NCBI GenBank assembly: GCA_001931905.2
Contig: MSJI02000442.1
Location: 1-64,000 of the forward strand
Source: Cladosporium sp. IMV 00045
Lineage: Eukaryota; Ascomycota; Dothideomycetes; Cladosporiales; Cladosporiaceae
Reading direction: 5' to 3'
DNA: 64,000 nt
Shown: in pieces, positions 20,262 through 30,918 of the stretch
How positions within the stretch are numbered: position 1 is the first letter of the stretch
Layout: each line of letters begins with the position of its first letter
Program-made: the position numbers and the translations under genes
Notes under the pieces: model-generated
Told to the model about the DNA's origin: nothing
The model's input: only the letters and a program-made list of their open reading frames with translations
The model's database searches: none

Positions 20262-22937
20262 ATGGCAAGGGGTACTATACAAAGAAGAGAACCGAACAAT
20301 TCTGTCCTTCTGGATAGCTTTGTACTGTCGGAACTTGGGCGATTTCAAGCAGACCTTGCTAAGCACCAACGTCACTCTTGCCTTTTGGACAGTTGGCGAG
20401 AACGAGTACTCAAGTTCAAAGAGCATCTAAGCGCACTTGCCAACGCAATCAAGGACGTGATTGATGCAAGAGGCATTGAAGTCAGAGGTCACTCCTGGTC
20501 TGAGGTTTTCGAGCTTGCTGAAGAGACCGAGAAACCCGACCCGAAGTATCGCTTTCTCTGCTCCATAGTAGCTTTATGGGGCAACGATCTTGTGGAGTAC
20601 TATGATCTCCAGTCTCAGAAAGAGAGACAATTAAGAGCAATACGTGACTGTGCGATGCGGGACCCAGATCTTCAGTGGTTTCCGAAGTTCGCCAACGTTA
20701 TCATGCTCCGGAGACATGAGCACTCACTTGTTGATAATCGCGCAAGCCCAATCCAGATGAGCGGTGATAACCATCGTTTTCCGCTCAAGCTAGAGGACTT
20801 GACAACCTTGGCGAAATTCGCAAAGGGAACACTGGCTTCCTGCCCTCCATACGGCAAAGAGCTAAACCCATCCTCTTTTGAAGATCGACAGCAAGTGCAG
20901 AGAGTCCATGAATGGGCGACTTGCAAAGACGGCGGGGTCGAACTATCAGGCTCTCCGCTTTGCCTGAGATTCCCTAGGCATTTCGGCCAATATCTTCTTC
21001 GAAAAGATCGTTTCGGCCTTTTGATACCCAATTTGAAACGTCTGAACGATCGACCAACTGGTAGGGCAGAGTTCAAAAAGTTGAAGCTCAACCCCCCCGG
21101 TGAAAACCAGTCTTCGGGCGACACATCAGCACGCATGCTACAAGTCTCGCCGAAGAATAACCCACACCCTTCGCAGGACAGTGATCAGCTTGAGAGCCCC
21201 GAGGACACTGAACACGCGCAGGACAGTGACCAGCTCGAGGAGCCTGAGCACTCGCCGGAGAATACCCCGTTCCCTTCGCAAGGTGGCGATAAGCCTACGG
21301 ACTTGGATAGCACCCCGCCCCCTTCGCAGGGTCGCGATCAGCGTATGGACCGAGAGAGCACCCAAACTCCTTCGCAGGGTAGCGATTATCCGAAGGGCTC
21401 TGAGGATCCTAAAACATCGATAGCACACGTGCCACATGACTCACTAGAAAATCGCTCATCCCCTCCACAGGGTGGCGATCAGCCTGAGGGCTCTAAGGAT
21501 ACTGAGTCTTCACCAGAAAACATAAATGCAGATTCCTTCGATCGCCCGCTGCATATTGCTTCAGTCCAAGTCGAGCAGATTGAAGCAGTATCGGCCAGAG
21601 CAGCCTGCAATTCTGCTGGGATTGGGTTGACCAAACCAGCTTACCTTCCTGAAGCTGAAAGCACTGACACAATTGCCTCTGATCTCATTTGCCCCCTGAA
21701 CGTCAGCAATGATCGTCAGAGCGAGTTCGCGCAATGGAATCGGGTCATCCAGGAAACTGCACGAGAGGCGCCTCACCCCACCCTGAAACATTGGATTAAT
21801 CCTGTCCATTTTGCGTCCACACTCGAAGCAGAATCCTCAGAAAGCTACAGCCAAGTGACTCAGCAGTGTGATGTGGTGAGACTCAGTGCAGAAACATTCA
21901 AAAAACTCGTGCAACAGAATACCATTTTCAGCACGCCGTTGGTCATTGAAGAGCATTTTGCAGACTCTGGAGATCATTCTCTTCCTGCTTACGTCGATAC
22001 TTTGACTCGAACATTCCTTGATGGCGTTCTCGATATGCGATGTCATCAAGGCGCTCCGGAGCGAACCCCAATAAGTACTATCATAGACATGATGCGTTCC
22101 GAGGGAGAAAAAATCCAGCCAAACGGCCCGAATCTGCTCGACCTCACAGACTTATCCAACGCCATCAAGCCTAGTCTCACCCGTCTTCCTCGCTTACGGC
22201 TACTCGATTATCTTACCAAAAGCGCAAAAGCCCTCGCAATAGATCGATTTGGGAAACAAGAAACTCTTACTCCCTTCGATATTGGTGGCTCTCAGTCCTT
22301 CGAGATTTTCGGTTTCCGTGGAGCATTCTCAGGCGCTCACCTTGATATCTTAGGAGGAACTTGGCTTCGCAATCTCTTCGGTGTCAAACTATGGATGTTT
22401 ATTCCAGAAAATCTTATGACAGATACGGACTGGTCGGACTTTGCACGGGACGGCCCAGAATGGAACCCTAGGGAGAAATCCCGGGCGATAATACTCCAGC
22501 CTGGAGATGTGTTCGTAATGCCTCCTGGAGTCCGCGTGGTCCACGCAGTACACACACTCGAGGCGTGCCTCATGAACGGGGGTATGTTCTGGGATGAGAA
22601 GGCCATCGTGCGGACACTAAATGCTATTCATTGGGTATGTCGCAATCAAACTGCGACAAACGAGCCAATACCTCATCAGCTTTCGAGTATTCTTTCTCAG
22701 CTGGAGGGACTATTGCTTAAGTATCCATCAAGCGACGTCTGGTGCGCAGAGGCCTCGAGTGTGAGGCGCGCTATATCACAAATACGTGACCTGGGGTGTC
22801 CGTGTAAGACCACTCGACGGTCTTGTGCGAAAACACAATGCTCTTGCTACCTCGAAGACCGAAGGTGTACACAGCTGTGTAGCTCACATTCGATTTCGGA
22901 AAGCACGCCGCTCTGCATGTGGGAGTCCACGGAGTAG
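20262..22937 (+). CDS. JmjC-like protein with C-terminal CXC-type Cys cluster (891 aa)
   Basis: This is a single-exon gene. Residues 1-270 are a helical N-terminal domain. About 300-420 are Pro/Ser/Asp-rich imperfect repeats. About 550-790 look like a JmjC fold: Phe-Arg-Gly-Ala-Phe-Ser-Gly-Ala-His-Leu-Asp (His693, Asp695), Gly-Thr-Trp-Leu-Arg-Asn-Leu-Phe-Gly-Val-Lys-Leu-Trp, Leu-Gln-Pro-Gly-Asp-Val-Phe, and Val-Val-His-Ala-Val-His (His761/764). These supply an HxD...H iron-binding triad. Residues 846-875 carry nine Cys in a Cys-x-Cys...Cys-Ser-Cys...Cys pattern resembling CXC/tesmin DNA-binding repeats. JmjC enzymes are Fe(II)/2-oxoglutarate oxygenases, often histone demethylases. A chromatin role here is inference. 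Relatives lie at 26, 32-34 and 42-43 kb. Confidence 0.75.
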   Translation: MARGTIQRREPNNSVLLDSFVLSELGRFQADLAKHQRHSCLLDSWRERVLKFKEHLSALANAIKDVIDARGIEVRGHSWSEVFELAEETEKPDPKYRFLCSIVALWGNDLVEYYDLQSQKERQLRAIRDCAMRDPDLQWFPKFANVIMLRRHEHSLVDNRASPIQMSGDNHRFPLKLEDLTTLAKFAKGTLASCPPYGKELNPSSFEDRQQVQRVHEWATCKDGGVELSGSPLCLRFPRHFGQYLLRKDRFGLLIPNLKRLNDRPTGRAEFKKLKLNPPGENQSSGDTSARMLQVSPKNNPHPSQDSDQLESPEDTEHAQDSDQLEEPEHSPENTPFPSQGGDKPTDLDSTPPPSQGRDQRMDRESTQTPSQGSDYPKGSEDPKTSIAHVPHDSLENRSSPPQGGDQPEGSKDTESSPENINADSFDRPLHIASVQVEQIEAVSARAACNSAGIGLTKPAYLPEAESTDTIASDLICPLNVSNDRQSEFAQWNRVIQETAREAPHPTLKHWINPVHFASTLEAESSESYSQVTQQCDVVRLSAETFKKLVQQNTIFSTPLVIEEHFADSGDHSLPAYVDTLTRTFLDGVLDMRCHQGAPERTPISTIIDMMRSEGEKIQPNGPNLLDLTDLSNAIKPSLTRLPRLRLLDYLTKSAKALAIDRFGKQETLTPFDIGGSQSFEIFGFRGAFSGAHLDILGGTWLRNLFGVKLWMFIPENLMTDTDWSDFARDGPEWNPREKSRAIILQPGDVFVMPPGVRVVHAVHTLEACLMNGGMFWDEKAIVRTLNAIHWVCRNQTATNEPIPHQLSSILSQLEGLLLKYPSSDVWCAEASSVRRAISQIRDLGCPCKTTRRSCAKTQCSCYLEDRRCTQLCSSHSISESTPLCMWESTE
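21160..21525 (+). repeat. Imperfect coding repeats in the JmjC gene linker
   Basis: The motif Pro-Ser-Gln-(Gly/Asp)-(Gly/Arg/Ser)-Asp followed by acidic residues recurs about six times, with a period near 60 bp. It forms a disordered spacer between the N-terminal domain and the JmjC part. Confidence 0.7.
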
Positions 22938-23011
22938 CTCGGCGAGAAACGATGTCAACGAAGATGATGATGATGATGGTAATAAGACGCTGGCACCAAG
23001 ACGTAATCGCT

Positions 23012-25467
23012 TTAAATGGAAGAGTCACCACCGCTGCGAGCAGACACAGAGCAAGGCGATTGTGCGTCAAATACGATGTCAGCCGCATCCGTCACCGCAA
23101 CACCCGAGAACCGCCTGGTCTCGTGGTCGTAGCTGAGGACGTTGTGTTTCTGGGCCAATATCATGCCGAGATATAGCACTCTCGCCGCGCGATGTTGCCT
23201 CTTGCTGTCATCTTCCAGACAGCGCGAGCCGTCATCATCTTCGATGTAGGCGAACCAGTCTGGAGCGAAGTACCATTGCGCCCACACTAGTCCTCGCATC
23301 ATGAAGTCTTCGAACAGTGGGACGCCGTCTCGAGGGAAAGTGTCACCGATCGCATATGCTTCGGTGCGAGCAGTGATAGGGTAATATCTGGCGACGAGAT
23401 TGAGGAAGTGGGAGAGGGCAGACCAATCCAAATCACTTGAGTCGAACAAGCTGTTCAACGTATCGCGCGATTCGTCGTTGAAAGTAAGCCGAGACTGTAG
23501 TGTATTGGTGCTGGTGAAGAACACAAGCATAATGTGCAGATAAGGCAAAAGGTCAATAAGCGATTCTTTGGAGGGTGTACGTTTGATAATGCTGTTGAAC
23601 GAATAGTAGCAGAAGTGATACACAGATTCTTGAGGGTGTTGGTACTTTTCCAGATTGAGAAGAATGGGCGTTATTGCAGCAGGGCTTGCGCAAGCACTGT
23701 TCTGTGATGGGCGTGAATGCAGGATGTCTCTGCTCAAGATCAAGTCAAACAATTGACGATAAATATTTTCCTGTGTCCCAAAGCCAAAAACAGCGGCAAT
23801 GTTTGTCACTGCCAGAGCCACACCATAATTGGCGATCTTGGTGCTGGGCTGGTCCATCAGCAACGAAAGAGCTGTGCTGCCATCTCGTTTGCCAAGTTCG
23901 AGTTCTCGCCCCGCAAAGACTCTTGCGTGAAAGCGCATGATAATCGCTTCCGCGGACGGGGTTCCACCTCGAAATTCTTGCTCGTCGCTCAAGACAAGTG
24001 ACCAGAGTGTCCTCAGAGATTCCTTTGCGTTCAAAAAAGGCACAACTGATGTCAAAGCACGAGAGTAAAGATAGAATTTGTGCAAAGAAGGCTTCTCCAG
24101 TATGCCAGAATGATGGTAGAGCCGCCCAACTGAAGGCTGCCGGTCTGCTGCCATTACGTACCAGCGTCTAGCTACGCCTCCCCATATCGTATGAATTTCC
24201 CGATCCTCCTCGATGGCCATGCGATACCGTGCAATGTCTCCTAGGCATTCTATCCAAGTATCGGTGAAACCTGGCACAGTCTCTAGGAGTAGTGACATCA
24301 TCTGATATGCCAGGTGTATGAACGCCAGCATGTATTCCTGAGAATCTGGACGTCGAGGGCGGAGTACTTCCAAGAATGCATGTATTCCATGTTTCCACAT
24401 ACGTGCGGGCATAGAATATCTCGTTGCGAGCGCAAGTAGTACAGGGTTGCCGGATGGATGTTGTGTAGCCATTAGAAAATCATGATGCTCGTAAAGCAAC
24501 GTTCTATGCAATGCGATAAGAGCCTGCCATTGTTCAGTGCTGAGAGGCTCATCACCATGGGCAGCTTTCTGAGCGTCGATTTTTATGCATTTGGCCTCTA
24601 CCATCACAAGACCTGCATAGATACCGTTTACTTCAGCGGCGAGATGTTCTTGAGAGATAGGGGAGAACTCTGGTTGCAAGGGAATCCCAGGATATCGATG
24701 CTTGCCGCGCAGGTGTAAGCTGTCCTGCAGGATGGGCTCTGATTTGGGATCTGCGAATGTTTCTCCAATCGAGCCGCTCATAGGCATTTTCGGTTGCTTG
24801 TATTTGGTTAGCTCAGAATTTATTTCATGAGAGATGAAATTCGCACGTTGCTATCCATGAGAGAGTCGTGTTGATCTGCACCCATCGCCGCAGGTCTCTC
24901 CTGGGCAGATCTCGAGTCCCGATAGTGCCTTCTTGGAATGCAGCCCGGCCAAGCACTGTGTGTTTGACGTTCTGAGAAAAGCACCAAGTCGCCCTCGGGT
25001 AGGCTGCAGATGTTGCCAGAGAGCATATGGAGATCTTCTGATGGGTATTCGAAGCGCTTTGGGTGTTTCGTGGCTATAGGTCCCTGGGCGGCCGGACGTT
25101 TTCGTGATAGGGAAGGATTGCAGCATTTGTTTGAAGTCGGAAGCGGCGGGTGATCTTCGAGACGAAGCTCATGAAACTTCACATCATGGGGCTGCATGGG
25201 AGTTGGGGACATCTCTCGCCAGGAGCCCGCTTCTGGCGTGAGTTGACGCCCGTTATTGTTCATGGAACCATAGGAAGAAGATGCCGAAGAAGCAGGTACC
25301 TGTGAGGAGTCACAGGCGCCGTTACGAGTTTCTCGTGCTCTTCCCAGCCTCACTGTCAGCCAGATATCTGCAACCGGGAGAGTAACAGTAGGCAAAGGCA
25401 GGAGGCTATCATACTGATTTGGCAAAGCTACCTCCTGGGTATCGACGTCCATGCTTGCCGCCTTCAT
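23012..25467 (-). CDS. Est1-type DNA/RNA-binding domain protein (about 801 aa)
   Basis: Exon 1 (25467-24847) and exon 2 (24796-23012) are joined by a 50-nt intron, GTGCGA...GAGCTAACC...TACAAG, in phase 0. Exon 1 is disordered and Ser/Pro-rich. Exon 2 carries the fungal family block Leu-His-Arg-Thr-Leu-Leu-Tyr-Glu-His-His-Asp-Phe, Ala-Thr-Arg-Tyr-Ser-Met-Pro-Ala-Arg-Met-Trp-Lys-His-Gly, then Gly-Arg-Leu-Tyr-His-His and Ala-Leu-Thr-x-Val-x-Pro-Phe. This is the helical domain shared with the telomerase-associated Est1/SMG proteins. In filamentous fungi the family is large and mostly uncharacterised, so a telomere role is not implied. Its stop lies 74 bp from the convergent JmjC gene. The two exons could be separate genes if the intron is wrong. 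Confidence 0.8.
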
Positions 25468-26059
25468 GGTGACAAGACTTGCAGAACTGTCTTTGACTTC
25501 AGCCGTTGGTGCGGATGGAACAGGTTGTGTCTTATTAGGAGAGGTCGAATGGTGCAGGAAGAGAACGTGGTCACAAGGCCAGAGAGAATGACTACAAGCC
25601 TCGTGTTTTTATACCTCACTGGCTGTGATTTATAAGAGAAGGCACAACTGGTTGCCTTCATTGCCCCGTGCGCATAACACTGCACCATTCATGTGTCTGC
25701 AGGGACGCCGGGGAAGCGAACCCGGATTCATCTCCAGCTGGGACCATGCCGATTGCGCTGCCTCGCCATCGGAGCCGCACCGCCCACGGTGGAACGCAAC
25801 TGGGGTATGGATAAGACGAGACCTGGATCGCGGCGACCTCAAGACTCGTTAGTTCAGGCAACGAAAGCGCTGGGGTAGACGGGGGTTGCTTCCAAAGGCC
25901 AGCACATCAACGATTGGCGGCCTTGCAATGACAAAAATTCAAGCAAGTAACGTGAAGTGCAAGAACACCCCAACTCCTTGAAAGATTCCATCGCGCTGTT
26001 GTAGCGTGATTGGAACTCAGTACAATAATCGGCTTCACCCTACAATATGCAATTTTCGA
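25468..26059. other. Intergenic, nothing firm
   Basis: Contains the Est1-type gene promoter. A stretch at 25690-25790 has a B-box-like GGTTCG element on the minus strand but does not fold as a tRNA (see rejected list). Confidence 0.4.
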
Positions 26060-26850
26060 CACGACGGCCAAGTTAGACCGCGACACCACGTCGCGACCAA
26101 GGCACAGCGGGGGAAGCCGTGGTGCTTTGAGCATCTCGTCACGCATGGCAAGCTGTCTTGGCGCAGCGAGACGTCGCGCAGAGAGCTCCGCGCCCTCCTC
26201 AAACTCCGACAACGGTTTCCTGTTCACGCTCTCACGACACTTTCAACCGCACTGTCAAACGACGATTCCATTCCTCCCAGCATCGCAATGGTAAAGGGTA
26301 CAATAAAAAGGAGAGAACCCAATGGTTCTGTCTCGTTAAATAGCTTTGTACTATCGGAGCTTAGGTAGTTTCAAGCAGAGCTTGCTAAGCATCAACGTCA
26401 CGGTCGCCTTTTGGACGATTAGCGGATGCGAGTACTCAAGTACAAAGAGCATCTAGGCGCTCTTACTAACGCGATCAAGGACGTGATCGATGTAAGAGGC
26501 ATTGAAGTCAGCGGGCACTCCTGGTCTGAGATTTACGAACTTGCCGAAGAGACCAAGAAACCTAACCCGAAGTATCGCTATCTCTGCTCCATAGTAGCCT
26601 TATAGGGGAACGATCTTGTGCAATTCTATGATTTAATATGTTAGAAAGAGATCCAGATCTCCAGTGGTTTCCGAAGATCGCCAACATTCTATTAAGGAAA
26701 ACAGGCCACTCTGCATGAACGATCCTATGGAGTCATTTGATTAAAAACCATCTTCACGACGACGTCGACGACGACGACCACGACGATGATGAAAGTGGTG
26801 GTAACGATGAGGTCGACGACGATGAAGTTGAAGATAATAGCGGTGACTTC
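26060..26850 (+). pseudogene. RIP-damaged deletion derivative of the JmjC-CXC gene
   Basis: Sequence from 26060 matches 20040 onward: flank, start region (ATG at 26288) and about 140 codons. It then jumps to the very 3' end of the gene (AGGCCACTCTGCATG near 26702, matching 22900-22920) and on into similar 3' flank rich in GA/GAC. The middle of the gene, with the JmjC and CXC parts, is deleted. The frame has TAG in place of Trp twice (TGG-to-TAG at the positions of Ser-Trp-Arg and Ala-Leu-Trp-Gly), TAG in place of Gln once, and one more TAG near the start. These are RIP-type transitions. It cannot encode a functional protein. Confidence 0.8.
26756..26830. repeat. GAC/GAT trinucleotide-rich tract
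   Basis: An impure GAC/GAT run at the 3' end of the deletion derivative. A related GAT run follows the parent gene at 22957-22980. Confidence 0.7.
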
Positions 26851-27317
26851 CAACCAGTCTAGACGTTCGATTTTTTGCTCTACTTTCTCGTGAATGCCCG
26901 TCTCTGAAACCGTCTGAGCGACTGCGCATACTGTACTGATTCATTCTAGCAAGCCCTTTGAAGAGCTGCCAAGGCAGCTAGCCACAACGTTGGTTTGCAT
27001 TGGGATACAGTGAGTCGTGAATAGATATGACCAAGGAGGGGTAGAAGCAACCGACTTCTCGGCATAGATCATCAGCGATTGATGTGGATGACAACTCTGC
27101 AACCTTTAGACATCGTGATCAGAAGGATCCCATCACAGCTCCTCGATCATGGGAAGCGAGGATAAGCGCCGTGGTTTGTCATAGCTCCACACGGACTACA
27201 TTTGGAGGACAACTGAACCCTGCCGTCCCATCATCCGTTCGAAAGCCGTCTTCAAAAACAGTCAACCTCGTCTTTTGTCTTCGCAAATTGATCACATCAC
27301 CGTCTTCAATTGTTACT

Positions 27318-28282
27318 ATGAATGCGGCCAGATTCCGCAATGGTACACCTGGTCAATATTCTCATCCCGTCATAGTCATCGAAGACGAACCGGCTGTTTG
27401 CTTATGTGCATCTGCTGTTCCTATCACTTGGGAAGTCACTCACGCCAGGGGACAAGTCGGTACCTGCACTTATCATGCGTGTAGCGACTGTTGGTTCAAT
27501 TGGGTGTTGGGGCAATCCGAGCAGATCACAGACGTAGACTGCATAACCTGCATTTGTAATCGAGCAGCTGTATCTATGGCCACGATACAGGCTGTTTTGA
27601 CAGCCGGTGACTTCGAGAAGTACGCAACATGAACCAGACCCTTGCCAGTATTTCTAACAGACTCTAGGTTATGCGATAATTTAGCCGTTCTCGCCGCGCG
27701 TCGCCTTCCTGACTGGGTTGCTTGTCCGAATGGAAACTGCTCTTATGGCGACCTACACAACGTCGAAACTGAAGGACTTGAATGGCACTGCCAGAAACCA
27801 GGATGCGAGATGAAAGCCTGTGCTTCCTGTCATTCGCCCTGGCACGAAGGGAAACCTGCGAGCTGTACTTGGAGAGAACAAACGCGGATTTCGGTAGCAT
27901 TCGCGTCTCAGAGAGGGAGGGTGAGGAGATACCCGTGAAGTCATGCCAGCACTGCAACAGCGCTTTGTACAAAACAGACGGGTGTGACCACATGACTTGT
28001 AACTGTGGTTTCGAATTCTGTTGGGATTGCGGTTCATACTATCTACGAGGCGAAGAAGATGAAAGCATGCTGCTGACGCGGCATGAAAGAAGCTGCGTTC
28101 ACTTCGACGGCGACTGCGGCTACGAGATTTTTGGAGTCCTCTTGCCCGATATTGCGGTCAGGCGTGGGAAGGTGCACTTCTCCACCAGACATGCCGCCAC
28201 CAGAATCTCGATTGACTTTCAGCACTATCCGGCTAGGGGAGCCGAGGTAGTGACTCGTGATTTCTTTAGATTTGGGCAGTGA
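27318..28282 (+). pseudogene. RBR-type E3 ubiquitin ligase with frameshift
   Basis: RBR ligases pass ubiquitin through a RING2 cysteine. RING1 (Cys-Leu-Cys-Ala...Cys-Thr-Tyr-His-Ala-Cys-x-x-Cys...Asp-Cys-Ile-Thr-Cys) is followed by a 48-nt intron (27620-27667, GTACGC...CTCTAG). IBR follows, with Pro-Asn-Gly-Asn-Cys, Cys-Gln-Lys-Pro-Gly-Cys, Cys-x-x-Cys and Cys-Thr-Trp. RING2 reads Cys-Gln-His-Cys, Lys-Thr-Asp-Gly-Cys-Asp-His-Met-Thr-Cys and Cys-Gly-Phe-Glu-Phe-Cys-Trp-Asp-Cys, with the expected catalytic Cys. IBR and RING2 lie in different frames; the shift falls near 27880-27900, and no intron there can fix it. It is either a recent pseudogene or a one-base sequence error. The start may be earlier, at 27084. 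Confidence 0.75.
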
Positions 28283-28562
28283 TATCAATTGCTGGAGACC
28301 TCACCTTGATGTACGCTTCTCCGAGATTCTCGACTTTGTTCGCCTTCATCATATTTCCAGGTTCCCTAATCATTCGGCGAGTCATGGTGACGACATGTAG
28401 CTCGGTAGTAAACACGGTCGTTGTAGCTGTAGTTGTCATGGTCGTCATGATCATTGGATTGTAAAGCACTTGTTGGTCGACTGGTCGGGGTCTGCTCGTC
28501 AAAGTTGATGCACTAACGCGGTGGACAGTAATCGCACCCACTAATGCTGTTGCGAAACGCAT
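28266..28562 (-). CDS. Candidate small secreted Thr-rich protein (98 aa)
   Basis: The frame begins Met-Arg-Phe-Ala-Thr-Ala-Leu-Val-Gly-Ala-Ile-Thr-Val-His-Arg-Val-Ser-Ala, which could be a signal peptide. A Met/Thr-rich segment (Thr-Met-Thr-Thr-Thr-Ala-Thr-Thr-Thr) follows. No Cys pairs and no introns seen. An upstream ATG (28631) would bury the hydrophobic stretch. The Thr-rich part comes from a GAT/GTT repeat-like DNA tract, so this may be chance. It overlaps the RBR stop by 17 bp. Confidence 0.25.
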   Translation of the reverse strand: MRFATALVGAITVHRVSASTLTSRPRPVDQQVLYNPMIMTTMTTTATTTVFTTELHVVTMTRRMIREPGNMMKANKVENLGEAYIKVRSPAIDITAQI

Positions 28563-28719
28563 ATTTGGCGGCGATGGCGGCACCACTGAAAATGACCTCT
28601 GCTGTTTCATGATTATGGGCGACTGGTTCATTTAATCATGCCTAGAAGGTTAGCGTCGATAGTTAATGGCAGCCAAGAAAACGAAGCACCAAGCCCCCTC
28701 TCGTGATAGGGTAGCAGGC

Positions 28720-28727
28720 TATAAATA
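28720..28727 (+). promoter_or_regulatory. TATA box
   Basis: TATAAATA 136 bp upstream of the ATG at 28856, in a spacer that is otherwise free of coding features. Confidence 0.5.
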
Positions 28728-28855
28728 ATACACTTCTTGAACCAAGGAAACACATAAACATTACTTTACACCGGCATTCCAAGACATCAAACCCAAAGGT
28801 GCAGTCTATCCATCTACAGTGCGTTTGCCCCCGAAGAAGCAGATATTACGCTGCT

Positions 28856-29931
28856 ATGGCCGTCTTCAGTGATGAATCAAAGCCCCTGGAAATACTGCCG
28901 ATGCTAGAGCTTGAAGCACGGCTTGGTTTTCATTTCGATAATGGGATTTCTAAGACGAAGGGCGCTCGCAACCTCCCTGTGATTTCTGAGCTTCTCGACA
29001 GAATCAAAAGGCTTGCATTGCAGCATGTGCAGCTGCCTCGGGGCTACTTTCCACAGTCTAAGTCGGTCAAAGTGGCTGTCGAAGAATTGTTCAACGACTT
29101 GGGTCCGAAGCTTTGGCCCCCAGATGACGAAGCGTGCCCTTCCTGGCTATTTGACGAAGGGCGAGATGGAGACTGCGCGATGACTCTGAAGCGGCAGTTA
29201 CCTTCGCGGTTACATTATGGTTGCGAAAGAGAACAGACTCGGTAAGATTATTGCATATGCCGTACCGTGAATCACAGATCACTGACAGTGCGAAAGCCTT
29301 CGCCATGCATTCACGGCGATGGTGTTCAAAAAGTGCCTGCGGTATATGTACAACCACCGAAATAAAAGCCCGAGCTCTTTAGAATCAGCCCTCGAGAGCG
29401 GCAAGAAAAAGAGGAAAGCACTCATCCAGGTAAGCTCATCCGAGACAGTGCCGGCTTTCCATCATTTGACTAAGCCAAGACTTGTAGTTAAACGCTCGCA
29501 AGAGATTCACCCCTTCTCCGCATCAAACGAATATGACCTCAGGCTCAGGACAAGTACTCGCTCACTTCCTGACTGAGTCGATGATCACGGTTTTCATCGA
29601 AGACAGGGAATCCCGCCCATGTGATCACTTCAGTCTTGCCGGTTTGTTCACCGGCTTAGCGCTTCTAGACGAGCTAAGCTCTAGGCTGGAAGATGAACTC
29701 GAAAGGGAATCGATATCACACGTGCTTGTGAAAAAGTTTGGTGGCTGGCAGGCTGACGAGCTGCCAGTCTTGGTTCCAGTTCGGCGAGGAGTTCAACCAG
29801 GGGGCTGGGAGGACCTCACGAAGCTAATGTGCGAGAAGCATGGGGCGAAAGGCGTGAGACTAGTTGGTGTCATCATACTGAAGACTACAGACAAACAGGC
29901 TGGTGAAAGTATGGGTGACCATGAGACATGA
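28856..29931 (+). CDS. Hypothetical three-exon protein (320 aa)
   Basis: Exons are 28856-29241, 29297-29429 and 29488-29931. Intron 1 (55 nt) runs GTAAGA...CACTGACAG...GAAAG and intron 2 (58 nt) GTAAGC...CTTGTAG. Phases agree and the total is 963 nt. Intron 1 uses the acceptor 8 nt past a more obvious CAG, because only that site keeps the frame. The N-terminal part is globular and acidic with a central Arg-Leu-Ala-Leu-Gln-His helix. A Lys-rich patch (Gly-Lys-Lys-Lys-Arg-Lys) in exon 2 could be a nuclear signal. The C-terminal part has Trp-Gln-Ala-Asp-Glu-Leu-Pro-Val-Leu-Val-Pro-Val. Family not recognised. Confidence 0.65.
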
Positions 29932-29975
29932 GAACGAATTAATTGGGGTTGCATATACGACAGGTAACTACAAGC

Positions 29976-30598
29976 TCAGATAGATTGCATCCGCTCCGGG
30001 CGACTAGCCGTCGAATGGGCAACGTCCAACAGTGAACAAATCCTCAGAGACTCGTTGCAGTGAAAGGCAATTGCGTCAACAAGTTTGGTCGAAGGATCAG
30101 CTGCAAGAGTTGCCAAAGGATCGTTCGTGAGAGTTGCTGTGTGTTGCAGTATCTTGTCCAACTCTGCCTTCAAGAGTTGCTTGACCATCAAAACAAGGGT
30201 AAAGGGAGACTCGCTTGGTCCGAAGTCCGTAGGCTCACAACTCGGGCCCACCGGAGGATATCTTCCATCTTCGTCGCTATCCGTATGTGGCTTCCAGTCT
30301 TTAGCCGCGAGAGCGGGATACGGCGTCGGTGGCCTGCAATCTGCAACAGTGAGGGATAGTTTGGGGCGTTTCGTCGGTATCTCGAGATGGGTCATGCTGT
30401 TGCGCCCTGTTGAGCGTCAGCAGACGTAGCAATAATGACAAGATATATGGGTCTACTTTTGGCGACTGCATTCGAGCTTTCAGAGCTTCCATGAGCTTGG
30501 TCAAGATTTACGTGTATGGAGATCATTGGTCGCTCTCCCGACTCTTCGCCATTAGCCACGCGGGAGTTTCGCTGCATTTCAGGAACTGATGATGCCAT
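29976..30598 (-). CDS. Hypothetical two-exon protein (190 aa)
   Basis: Exon 1 (30598-30457) and exon 2 (30406-29976) are joined through a 50-nt intron, GTAGAC...TGCTGACGCTCAACAG, in matching phase (Ala-Val-Ala-Lys | Arg-Arg-Asn-Ser). The N-terminal half is Ser/Asn/Glu-rich. A basic Lys-Arg-Pro-Lys follows, then a Pro-rich segment, then helices (Val-Lys-Gln-Leu-Leu-Lys-Ala-Glu-Leu-Asp-Lys-Ile-Leu). Family not recognised. The stop is 44 bp from the convergent gene ending at 29931. Confidence 0.6.
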
Positions 30599-30918
30599 AA
30601 AAGAGCTTTGTCAAAATCGAGAGAAGGACGTGTTGCTCAGAGCTGGTAAGACCGTTCATATTAATGGAGAGTCTCGCGACCGCCTGACATTCATATAGCA
30701 AGATCCCGCGGCAGAAGCCCGCCGTTGATTGGATCGTTAAGCGAGTCTAGAGCGTAACCCGACTTCACCTTCGAGCCGCCGAAGGATCTCTCAATTTCGC
30801 TTCATGCCTTCATCCCCTGCCAGGTTGCGACCCTGATCCCGATTGTTGCGGGGTTCGTCTGTATCTTCAATGCACGGTGGGTAACTCGTGTTCTCATCTG
30901 GCCGTTACTACTGCGGTA

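Noticed and set aside
25690..25790. Possible tRNA (minus strand, GGTTCG B-box-like element)
   Set aside because: The T-arm would need an 8-nt loop, the A box is poor, and no 7-bp acceptor stem pairs across the region.
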